Below the pieces are notes generated by a model. It did no database searches. It was not told where the DNA came from and saw only the letters and a program-made list of their open reading frames with translations. From Actinomycetota bacterium (lineage in GTDB: Bacteria > Actinomycetota > Acidimicrobiia > Acidimicrobiales > Ilumatobacteraceae), in assembly GCA_015767405.1 (NCBI GenBank), contig JADWMG010000011.1:1-39905 (forward strand): 39,905 nt of DNA, given 5' to 3'. Positions 1-7,424 of the stretch are shown piece by piece. The position numbers and the translations under genes were made by a program. Each line of letters starts with the position of its first letter. Position 1 is the first letter of the stretch.

Positions 1-384
1 GAAGTGCTCGGTGCCGCGGAACTGGACACTCTGTTGGAGGCCTCCGCTTTGCCGACGAGTACGACCACGACCACACTCCCCGAGGTAGTCGTGGAGAAAG
101 AGTTCGGAGCTCTCGAAGGGCGTGGGAGACTTCTTCTTCCGCAGATTCGATTCCTCCAAGACAATCCCTCGTTGGCAGTGCTGCAAGAAGGGGATCTGGT
201 CGAAACGGCAGGGGGCCTGGAGAGTCTCGCGCCTACTGGGATCCCTGTTGGGCGAGTCGCCAATCGCGCCGACCGCCCCGGTTCTGGCGGGCCGTTGCTC
301 GATGTTGAACTCAACGCTGATTTGTCACGGTTGAACTTTGTTCGTGTTGTGCTCTACAAGCCACTGTCCGAAGTCGAGCAGTAG
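1..384 (+). CDS. mreC: MreC, C-terminal part (cut by window edge)
   Basis: This is the C-terminal 127 codons of the rod-shape protein MreC, a periplasmic or cell-surface scaffold that links MreB to the wall-elongation enzymes. The frame is already open at base 1, so the gene starts upstream of the window. The readable part holds the end of the beta-barrel domain, with an ETAGGLES-type loop followed by a glycine- and valine-rich strand region and a VVLYKP-like end typical of MreC tails. A threonine run near residue 20 is probably an inserted linker. It is followed after 6 nt by mreD, then mrdA and rodA, which is the classic elongasome order. Identification rests mainly on this context plus the tail motif. 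Confidence 0.85.
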   Translation, partial: EVLGAAELDTLLEASALPTSTTTTTLPEVVVEKEFGALEGRGRLLLPQIRFLQDNPSLAVLQEGDLVETAGGLESLAPTGIPVGRVANRADRPGSGGPLLDVELNADLSRLNFVRVVLYKPLSEVEQ

Positions 385-390
385 TAGCTG

Positions 391-930
391 ATGTTCGCGT
401 CGTTCGTGCAAGGACCACTCATACGCGTGATTCCGTTGGGCATTCTGTTGCTAGCGCTCCAACGAACGATTTTCGTCGAGATCCAGGTAAACGGTGTCAT
501 TCTCCAGGTGATGATGATGATGACCGCTGCTGCCGGAGTGGCCGGCGGAAGCGAACGTGGTGCTGTCGTCGGGTTCATATTCGGAGCGATGTTCGATCTG
601 GCCGAAGGTACGCCGCTCGGTTCCACGGCGATAGCAATGACTATTGCGGGTATTGTCGGCGGCCTTCTTGCCCTGATCGCTGCCGATCCGCACTGGTGGC
701 TTGCGTCGATCTTCACTGCCCTCGGCACAGCCGCTGGCGTGGCTTCGATACCGGCGATCAGGGCCTTCATCGGCGAACCGGACCCTTTCCAGGACCGGCT
801 TGCGATGGTGGTTGCAATCAATGCCGCAGCAGGCGCAATCCTGAGCCCGTTGTTGGTCCCGTTGGCCAGGTGGTGCCTACGGATGAAGAAGGCGGAATGG
901 AAACAACCCGTCGGCGAAGCCACAATCTGA
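391..930 (+). CDS. mreD: Rod shape-determining membrane protein MreD
   Basis: A 179-residue, strongly hydrophobic protein with about five predicted membrane segments, matching MreD in size and topology. MreD is an integral membrane partner of MreC, MreB and RodA in lateral wall synthesis. A conserved-looking GFIFGAMFDLAEGTPLG stretch around residues 67-83 fits the GxxxGxxxD region of MreD. The ATG at 391 follows the mreC stop by 6 nt, so the two are probably translationally coupled. The 155-nt gap before mrdA is the only sizeable break in this operon. Confidence 0.85.
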   Translation: MFASFVQGPLIRVIPLGILLLALQRTIFVEIQVNGVILQVMMMMTAAAGVAGGSERGAVVGFIFGAMFDLAEGTPLGSTAIAMTIAGIVGGLLALIAADPHWWLASIFTALGTAAGVASIPAIRAFIGEPDPFQDRLAMVVAINAAAGAILSPLLVPLARWCLRMKKAEWKQPVGEATI

Positions 931-1085
931 TGCGCGGCGCGTGGCGGATTCAGCAACGTGTGTCGTCTGACCATGTCGCCCGCGCCCCGTTACACGTTCG
1001 TAATGTGCAAACTGGTAGGTCATGGTGATCGAAAGAGCCAATCGAGGCGCTGACACGCACGCGGTCAGGCGAGGAGTACAACAGC

Positions 1086-3296
1086 ATGGCTGCTGACAAA
1101 CGAACGGCTCGGCTGGGTGTGCTCGCGCTGGTCGCAACACTGTTGTTCGGCTTGGTCGGGGCGCGCCTGTGGTTCTTGCAGACAGTCGAGCAAGAGGCGC
1201 TGCAGGAGAAGGTCAACACCACGAAGCTGCGTACCGTGCCGCTGCTCCCCGAGCGTGGTCGGATCTTCGACGCCGACGGGCGGATCGTTGCAGACAACGA
1301 ACGTGTGCTGACCGTTGCAGTCGACTGGCAGGTCATTCGACGCTCAGATGACCGTGCCGAGATCTTCAGGCGCCTCTCGGGATGGGTGGATGTCCCAGTG
1401 GAGGAGATGGAGGCTCGCTTCGATAGCCAGGTCTACAGTCCGTTCCTGCCGATGCCGATCGCGGAAGACATCGACGAGCGAACTGCGACGGCGCTCAAAG
1501 AACGAGTCGAGGATCTTCCCGGTGTAACAATCATCGAGGAGTCGCGCCGGGTCTATCCATACGCGCCGCTGGCCAGTCACGTTGTCGGCTACATGGGACG
1601 TATAACGGCCGAGACCAAGGATGTCTACCAAGATGCCGGGTACTACCTGAACGAGAGGGTCGGGCAGTTCGGTATTGAATTGAGCATGGAGGAAGAGCTT
1701 CACGGCAACTGGGGCTCGGTTACATACGAGGTCGACAACGCGAGCCGGATCGTTCGAGAGGTGTCGCTGACCCCTCCGATCAACGGCAACGATGTGCAGC
1801 TCACGATCGACCTCGATCAGCAGCAATACGCTGAGCAGGCACTCGAAACACAGCTCAGGCGCCGCAGTCTCGAGTACTCGACCAACCCTTTGGACCCGGA
1901 GACCAAGTTCCAGACGTTGGTGTTCCCCGACTACCCGAGGCAAGTCCCATTCAAGGCGCCGGCTGGCGCTGTTGTCGTCCAGAACCACGACAATGGCCAC
2001 GTCATCGCGCTTGCGAGTTACCCGACGTTTGACAATCGTTGGTTCGAGTCAGACCTCAGCGGAGGCAAGTTCGAGGAGATCTTCCCGTCCGTCGATGAAT
2101 TCGGCGAGCCGATCGACCCTGACGAATCAATTCTCGTCAATCGTGCGATCCAGGGCCGCTACAACCTCGGTTCGACCTTCAAGCCCTTCACCGCGTACGC
2201 GGCTCTCAACACCGGCTTGTTGAGCGTCAACGACTACTACGTCGATCAGGGCAACTACAGGATGACCTCGGTTCCGGATGATCAATGCGACGCCGGACTG
2301 GTCCGCTGCGTCTACAAGAACGCGACATGTAGCGGTACCGGGCGATCCTGCGTGTACGGCGCGGTCGACGTCGAGACGGCTCTTGCCGTGTCGAGCGATG
2401 CGTTCTTTTACCGTGTCGGCGAGCTCTTGATGACCGAGAACGATTACCAGCCCGTCCTTCAGGAACAGGTACGGCTGTTCGGCTTCGGAGCCGACACGGG
2501 CATCGACCTGCCCTTCGAGTTCGATGGCACCGTGCCTGACGCCGAATTGAAGGCGGAATACGCAGAGCTCGGCGTCATCAGCGAAGCGGAAGGCGCTGGT
2601 TACTACACGGGCGACAACGTGCAGTTGGCTATCGGCCAGGGTCTGCTCTCAGCCTCACCGCTTCAACTCGCCGTTGGTTATTCGACGATCGCGAACCACG
2701 GCTTCGTGATGAAGCCTGAAATCATCAAGGCGATCTACGAACCGGGTGTCCCCGATGCGCTCGAGCCAGGATTTGCTGACATCTCGCAGGCACGGCTCGC
2801 AGTGGAGCCAAACATCGACGGTGAGGTTGTCCGTCAGATCTCGATGCCACAGGCGATTCACACCGAGATCAGTGAAGGTCTCCGACGTGTGATCCAGGGC
2901 CCTGGCACTACGAGCGACTTCTACCACTCGACGACAGGCGAGAAGTTGTTCTACTTCTACCCGCGTAGTGCAATTCCAGTTGCCGGCAAGACAGGTACTG
3001 CGCAGGGCGCCGGCAACTATCCATGGAATGACTCTTCGGCTTTTGCCGCATACAGCCGTGACCCGGCGCGGCCGTACACGGTGACGGCCTACCTCGAGAA
3101 GAGTGGCTACGGTTCCCAGGGTGCAGGGCCAGTCGTGAAGTGCATGTTCCTCCAGTTGTCGGGCATTGCACCGACCGATCCAGTTGTTCTCTCCGATCCG
3201 CTCGACGCAGAGTCAGAGGTCGCAGCCGGGCCGAAGCGACTTGCCGACACATCGTGTTATGACGGGCGATTCTCCAACGTGAGAACAACGGAGTAG
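1086..3296 (+). CDS. mrdA: Penicillin-binding protein 2, elongation transpeptidase
   Basis: A 736-residue class B PBP that crosslinks peptidoglycan during elongation together with RodA. It has an N-terminal membrane anchor (about residues 10-30), a pedestal/dimerisation region containing PERGRIFDADG, and a transpeptidase domain. The catalytic motifs are visible: S363-T-F-K, S436-S-D and K635-T-G-T. The ATG at 1086 has a good GAGGAG ribosome site at 1071-1076. Four cysteines, C401, C408, C415 and C422, sit exactly seven residues apart between the first two motifs, and two more (C686, C724) lie near the C-terminus; this is unusual for PBP2. Next-door rodA is its glycosyltransferase partner. Confidence 0.93.
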   Translation: MAADKRTARLGVLALVATLLFGLVGARLWFLQTVEQEALQEKVNTTKLRTVPLLPERGRIFDADGRIVADNERVLTVAVDWQVIRRSDDRAEIFRRLSGWVDVPVEEMEARFDSQVYSPFLPMPIAEDIDERTATALKERVEDLPGVTIIEESRRVYPYAPLASHVVGYMGRITAETKDVYQDAGYYLNERVGQFGIELSMEEELHGNWGSVTYEVDNASRIVREVSLTPPINGNDVQLTIDLDQQQYAEQALETQLRRRSLEYSTNPLDPETKFQTLVFPDYPRQVPFKAPAGAVVVQNHDNGHVIALASYPTFDNRWFESDLSGGKFEEIFPSVDEFGEPIDPDESILVNRAIQGRYNLGSTFKPFTAYAALNTGLLSVNDYYVDQGNYRMTSVPDDQCDAGLVRCVYKNATCSGTGRSCVYGAVDVETALAVSSDAFFYRVGELLMTENDYQPVLQEQVRLFGFGADTGIDLPFEFDGTVPDAELKAEYAELGVISEAEGAGYYTGDNVQLAIGQGLLSASPLQLAVGYSTIANHGFVMKPEIIKAIYEPGVPDALEPGFADISQARLAVEPNIDGEVVRQISMPQAIHTEISEGLRRVIQGPGTTSDFYHSTTGEKLFYFYPRSAIPVAGKTGTAQGAGNYPWNDSSAFAAYSRDPARPYTVTAYLEKSGYGSQGAGPVVKCMFLQLSGIAPTDPVVLSDPLDAESEVAAGPKRLADTSCYDGRFSNVRTTE

Positions 3297-3303
3297 CTGA
3301 ACG

Positions 3304-4458
3304 TTGGCCACGTCGTTCCTCTCGCGTAAGGCCGACTCCGGCCTGGGCAACATCCGGGCGAGCCCTGCGGACCCCAGCCGCAACATTGACTGGGTACTCA
3401 TGTCGGTTCAGTTCGTCCTGACCGCGATGGGCTTCTTCGTAGTGTTCTCTGCTTCGCGGACACGCATCAGCGATGACCCATATGCGTTTGCCACCCGCCA
3501 AGTGGTGTTCGCGATCATCGCGGTTGTCGTGATGTTCATCGTGATGGCGTTCGATTACGAGTGGTGGAAAGATCGAGCTGCATTTCTGTATGGAGTGACG
3601 CTCGTACTGCTCACGTTGCTGTTCCTGCTCGGCGTTGCTGCTGGCGAAGACAAGATCTCCTTCGATCTGGGTCCGTTCAACTTCCAGCCGGCGGAACTAG
3701 CCAAGTTCACAACGCTGCTGATGCTCGCCGCGTACCTCTCTGAGGAACGCAGCGAAGAGGTGACCTATGCGCGATTCCTCGGCGGGTTGATGATCGTCGG
3801 GGCGCCCGCAGTTCTCGTCATCATCCAGCCCGACCTCGGCTCAGCCTCGGTTCTGGTCTCTATGGCGATGGGCGTTCTCTTGGTCGCGGGGGCCAAAGCC
3901 CGATACATCGCGCTCATCACGTTCCTTTCGATTGCAACGGTGATGGCTGCATTCGTCGGCCGTCTGGTCAACAGCTACCAAGCAGCGCGCATCCGGGCGC
4001 TGATCAACCCGGACGCGGCAAGTGGTGACGACCTGTACCAGGCCGAAAACGCAATGCGTGCGATCGGAACCGGTGGCATCTGGGGTAAGGGCTGGTTGGA
4101 AGGGCCGCTTACGAACGGACGAGACATCCCTGTGATGTGGGCTGACTTCCCGTTTGCGGCGATTGGGGAACAGTTCGGGCTCGTAGGCGCATCTGTTGTG
4201 CTCGGTCTGATCGCGATTGCGCTCGTGCGTATCTGGCGGATAGCTCATCTAGCGCGTGATTTGCTTGGGCTGTATCTCTGTGCCGGCGTGTTCTCGATGT
4301 TGTTGTGGCAGACATTTCAGAACGTCGCGATGACACTGCAGATCATGCCCGTCACCGGTTTGCCGCTGCCCTTCATTTCTTACGGTGGATCCGGACTCAT
4401 TGTCTACTTCGCCATGTTTGGCCTCGTCCAGAGTGTCCACATGCGCCGAATGCGCTGA
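3304..4458 (+). CDS. rodA: RodA, peptidoglycan glycosyltransferase of the elongasome (SEDS family)
   Basis: A 384-residue polytopic membrane protein of the SEDS family, which polymerises lipid II into glycan strands in complex with PBP2. Visible family features are FQPAELAKF, the IIQPDLGSA segment, and the C-terminal GLPLPFISYGGSGL motif, which is diagnostic for RodA/FtsW/SpoVE. About ten membrane helices can be read. The chosen start is TTG at 3304, eight bases after the mrdA stop; the first 30 residues are cytoplasmic and poorly conserved, so an internal start is possible. Placement directly after mrdA favours RodA over FtsW. A long hairpin at 4481-4531 ends the unit. Confidence 0.92.
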   Translation: MATSFLSRKADSGLGNIRASPADPSRNIDWVLMSVQFVLTAMGFFVVFSASRTRISDDPYAFATRQVVFAIIAVVVMFIVMAFDYEWWKDRAAFLYGVTLVLLTLLFLLGVAAGEDKISFDLGPFNFQPAELAKFTTLLMLAAYLSEERSEEVTYARFLGGLMIVGAPAVLVIIQPDLGSASVLVSMAMGVLLVAGAKARYIALITFLSIATVMAAFVGRLVNSYQAARIRALINPDAASGDDLYQAENAMRAIGTGGIWGKGWLEGPLTNGRDIPVMWADFPFAAIGEQFGLVGASVVLGLIAIALVRIWRIAHLARDLLGLYLCAGVFSMLLWQTFQNVAMTLQIMPVTGLPLPFISYGGSGLIVYFAMFGLVQSVHMRRMR

Positions 4459-4480
4459 CCGCAATCCGGCCGCCAGTTTT

Positions 4481-4531
4481 CGTTTGTAGGTAATTATTTG
4501 GTCGCTGAGGCCCAAAAAATTCCTACAAACG
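4481..4531 (+). terminator. Long hairpin after rodA (probable terminator of the mre-mrdA-rodA operon)
   Basis: The outer arms (4481-4490 and 4522-4531) match perfectly over 10 bp. After a one-base bulge the inner arms AATTATTTGG (4492-4501) and CCAAAAAATT (4512-4521) pair with a single mismatch, leaving a 10-nt loop. The stem is AT-rich in a GC-rich genome. It lies 22 nt after the rodA stop and just before a good -10 box (4551-4556), so it separates the rod operon from the radical SAM pair. An upstream TTG start for the next gene would fall inside the hairpin, which argues against that start. Confidence 0.65.
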
Positions 4532-4550
4532 TTGAGAACAGGGGAGTGAG

Positions 4551-4556
4551 TAGAAT
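4551..4556 (+). promoter_or_regulatory. -10 promoter element (TAGAAT) before the radical SAM pair
   Basis: TAGAAT lies 10 nt upstream of the ATG at 4567, so transcription would start within a few bases of the start codon. No -35 with normal spacing is evident; TTGAGA at 4532-4537 is only 13 nt away. Confidence 0.5.
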
Positions 4557-4566
4557 TCGGTGGGTC

Positions 4567-6591
4567 ATGTCGTCGCTTTGGCCGCAGATCGAGCCGCTCC
4601 TTCCCAGGGTTCAGAAGCCGGCGCGGTACATCGGCTGCGAAGATGGCATGGTTTGGCCAGAGCACGGCGGAGGCAAAGTCGCGTGGCTGCTGGCCTATCC
4701 CGATACGTACGAAGTGGGGCTGCCAAATCAGGGCCTCCAGATCTTGTACGAGATCCTCAACGAACGTTCCGACGCAGTCGCCGAACGGACGTATGCTCCG
4801 TGGCCTGACCTCGAATCCGAGCTGCGACGTACCGGTTTGCCGCTCTTCTCGGTTGACACACATCGCTCGGCAGCCGATTTCGACATCTTGGCGTTCAACC
4901 TTTCGGCGGAGCTTGTCTATACGAACGTGTTGAACATGATCGACCTGGCTGGAGCCCCGGTGCGATCCTGCGATCGTGACGACAACGATCCATTCGTCAT
5001 CATGGGCGGTCATGCCGCGTTCAATCCCGAGCCGCTCGCCGACTTCATCGATGTCGCCGTGCTGGGTGAGGGTGAGGAAGTGGTCGGCGAAATCACTGAG
5101 ATTGTGCATGCCTGGATCACCAAGGGCAGAAGCGACCGTCGCGCCCTGCTCCGACGTTTAGCCCGAGTGCCCGGGGTCTATGTGCCCTCGATGTACGAGG
5201 TCACATATGCCGACCGAGCAGACGGTGGCCAACTGTTGGCCGTGAAGCCATTGCACTCTGACATACCGTCAACGGTCGACAAGCGAACTGTCGCCGATCT
5301 CGGAGATTGGCCCTATCCGAAAAGCCCGCTGGCGCCGTTGACCGAAGTGGTGCACGACCGGTTGAGCGTCGAGGTGTTTCGCGGATGCACGCGTGGCTGC
5401 CGCTTCTGCCAAGCCGGAATGATCACGCGCCCCGTGCGCGAACGCCCGGCGGAACAAGTGCGCACCATGGTGGCTGAAGGTTTGAGACAAACCGGATACG
5501 GCGAAGTCAGCCTCACATCGCTGTCGACTGCCGACTTCAGCGAGATCGAGCCGGTGGTGAGGGGCGTGCTGGCTGACCAGGAAGCCGCTGCGCCCCGCGG
5601 GCCAGACGGAGCAGCCATCGGGTGCGGAACAACGATCAACCTGCCGTCGCTGCGCGTTGACGCGTTCACCGTCGGCTTGGCTGGGGAGGTCAATTCGGGT
5701 CGTCGATCCGGTCTGACCTTCGCCCCCGAGGCCGGTACGTGGAGACTGCGAACCGTGATCAATAAGTTGATTGTCGAGGAAGATCTGTACGGCGCAGTCG
5801 AGTCGGCATTCGAACAGGGGTGGACTCGGATGAAGCTGTACTTCCTCATCGGGCTCCCCACGGAAACTGATGCCGACACGCTGGCGATCGCTGAACTTGC
5901 CAAGAACTGCGTCAGGATCGGCAAGAAGTACACGAGCCGAGCATCGGTCACAATCAGCATTGGGGGGTTTGTTCCGAAGGCTCACACACCGTTTCAGTGG
6001 TTTGGTCAGAACACCGAAGCCGAGTTTCGCCGCAAGATCGAACTCCTTCGTGACGCAACTCGGCGTGCGCACGGGGTCAATCTGAAATGGCACGACGCCG
6101 CAGCGAGCACCGCCGAAGGGATTGCCAGTCGTGGTGACCGGCGTGTTGGTCGTGTGATCGAGCGTGTCTGGCATGCCGGTGGCACGTTCCAGGAGTGGGG
6201 TGAGCACTTTGACCTTCGTCTCTGGACCGATGCCTTCGCGGCGGAGGGCCTGTCGCTCGAGTGGTACGCGCACCGTCATCGCGACAGCAACGAGGTGCTG
6301 CCGTGGGCACATCTCACGGCGGGCTTGCACAGCGACTTCCTCTGGGACGATTGGCAGGCGGCCTTGGCTGAGAGCGGGGTCGAAGATTGTCGTTGGACCC
6401 CCTGCTACGACTGCGGAGTCTGCACCGGATATGGCATCGAACATGTAGTCGCATCGCCTGTGGCGCCGGCTGGTGGCAGTCAGGGAACTGGCCAGGATTT
6501 GGCCCGCGGCTCAGAGGTGCCCGTACATCTGACAGTCAAAGCCCTCGACGGAGCTGTGCCGCTGGCCGGGTCTGCCGGTGGATTCTCGTGA
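4567..6591 (+). CDS. Radical SAM protein, TIGR03960-type family
   Basis: A 674-residue radical SAM enzyme with an N-terminal B12-binding-like region (DTYEVGLPNQGL, then IMGGHAAFNPEPLADFIDV) and a radical SAM core. The [4Fe-4S] ligands are visible as C274-xxx-C278-xx-C281 in the sequence RGCTRGCRFCQAG. The C-terminus carries a second cysteine cluster (CRWTPCYDCGVC) typical of this family. Its substrate is not established. It overlaps the next gene, its usual companion, and the pair normally sits just upstream of RNase E/G and rplU-rpmA, as here. I chose ATG 4567 over TTG 4498 because the latter lies in the hairpin and upstream of the -10 box. Confidence 0.85.
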   Translation: MSSLWPQIEPLLPRVQKPARYIGCEDGMVWPEHGGGKVAWLLAYPDTYEVGLPNQGLQILYEILNERSDAVAERTYAPWPDLESELRRTGLPLFSVDTHRSAADFDILAFNLSAELVYTNVLNMIDLAGAPVRSCDRDDNDPFVIMGGHAAFNPEPLADFIDVAVLGEGEEVVGEITEIVHAWITKGRSDRRALLRRLARVPGVYVPSMYEVTYADRADGGQLLAVKPLHSDIPSTVDKRTVADLGDWPYPKSPLAPLTEVVHDRLSVEVFRGCTRGCRFCQAGMITRPVRERPAEQVRTMVAEGLRQTGYGEVSLTSLSTADFSEIEPVVRGVLADQEAAAPRGPDGAAIGCGTTINLPSLRVDAFTVGLAGEVNSGRRSGLTFAPEAGTWRLRTVINKLIVEEDLYGAVESAFEQGWTRMKLYFLIGLPTETDADTLAIAELAKNCVRIGKKYTSRASVTISIGGFVPKAHTPFQWFGQNTEAEFRRKIELLRDATRRAHGVNLKWHDAAASTAEGIASRGDRRVGRVIERVWHAGGTFQEWGEHFDLRLWTDAFAAEGLSLEWYAHRHRDSNEVLPWAHLTAGLHSDFLWDDWQAALAESGVEDCRWTPCYDCGVCTGYGIEHVVASPVAPAGGSQGTGQDLARGSEVPVHLTVKALDGAVPLAGSAGGFS

Positions 6592-7301
6592 AGCTGCGCC
6601 TCCGATACTCGAAACTTGGAAAGGTTAGATTCGTCAGCCATCGTGATGGTGCTCGTCTGTGGGAGCGTGCGCTGCGTAGAGTTAGCTTTCCAGTGGCCTA
6701 CACAGAAGGATTCACCCCCCGTCCCAAGCTGAGTTTTGGTATGGCGCTGCCAACGGGAGCCGAATCTGTGGCCGAGTACATCGATATCGACCTTGTTGTC
6801 GGGGTCTCAATCGACCTCGACGACCCAACTGTCATCGACGGTATTTCGGACGCCCTCCCGGTCGGGATGGACGTTCAAGTGATTGCAGAGCGCGATCCGA
6901 GTCGCGGATCGTTGCAAACCGAAGTCACGTCGACAACATGGGAATTGGCTGGCCCTGGTATCGAGCCTGAATTACTCGAGCCGGCCGCGAAACAGATTCT
7001 CGCTGCCGACGAACTGCTCGTTGAACGCGAACGAAAGGGACAACGTCGAATCGACGATGTCCGACCTCTCATTCGCAACCTTGGCCCGGACTCGTCCGGT
7101 ACTCGATTCGTTGCGGAACTGAATACGGTTGGCCGTGCACTGCGGCCTTCCGAACTGGCGCTTGCAGCATTCCCCGGAATCGACCCGGTCGACGTTCGTG
7201 TGCTTCGCACTCACCAGTGGACAGATCATGATGGCGAACGGCGTGAGGTTCTCTCGCTGCCAGGCGTCGTCACCGCGCCCGACGAAAGTCTGAGCGCATG
7301 A
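6588..7301 (+). CDS. Radical SAM-linked protein (TIGR03936/DUF2344 family)
   Basis: A 237-residue protein starting KLRLRYSKLGKVRFVSHRD, the hallmark N-terminus of the DUF2344 family that always accompanies the TIGR03960 radical SAM enzyme; in some genomes the two are fused. A TPRPKLSFGMALPTG stretch near residue 45 is also typical. The GTG start at 6588 overlaps the upstream stop (GTGA), indicating translational coupling. The frame stays open further upstream, but that extension lies inside the radical SAM gene and is not conserved-looking. Function is unknown; a role in tRNA or ribosome modification has been suspected from its neighbours, which is inference. Confidence 0.85.
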   Translation: MKLRLRYSKLGKVRFVSHRDGARLWERALRRVSFPVAYTEGFTPRPKLSFGMALPTGAESVAEYIDIDLVVGVSIDLDDPTVIDGISDALPVGMDVQVIAERDPSRGSLQTEVTSTTWELAGPGIEPELLEPAAKQILAADELLVERERKGQRRIDDVRPLIRNLGPDSSGTRFVAELNTVGRALRPSELALAAFPGIDPVDVRVLRTHQWTDHDGERREVLSLPGVVTAPDESLSA

Positions 7302-7424
7302 ACGGGATCGTCGTCCGGCGACCCCGAAGGTCAAGAGCGACCCGAGCCTGCCGCGATTCGCGCACGGCTGGAGTTGCGGAGAACCGCCGACTGGTAGTTC
7401 TCCCGAGAAGGGAACCCCTCCAAC

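Noticed and set aside
354-974. Long antisense open frames such as this one (also 5269-6444, 24346-26169 and 28315-29520 on the minus strand)
   Set aside because: They lie opposite confidently identified genes, have unnatural Ser/Arg-rich composition and no ribosome sites; typical high-GC shadows.
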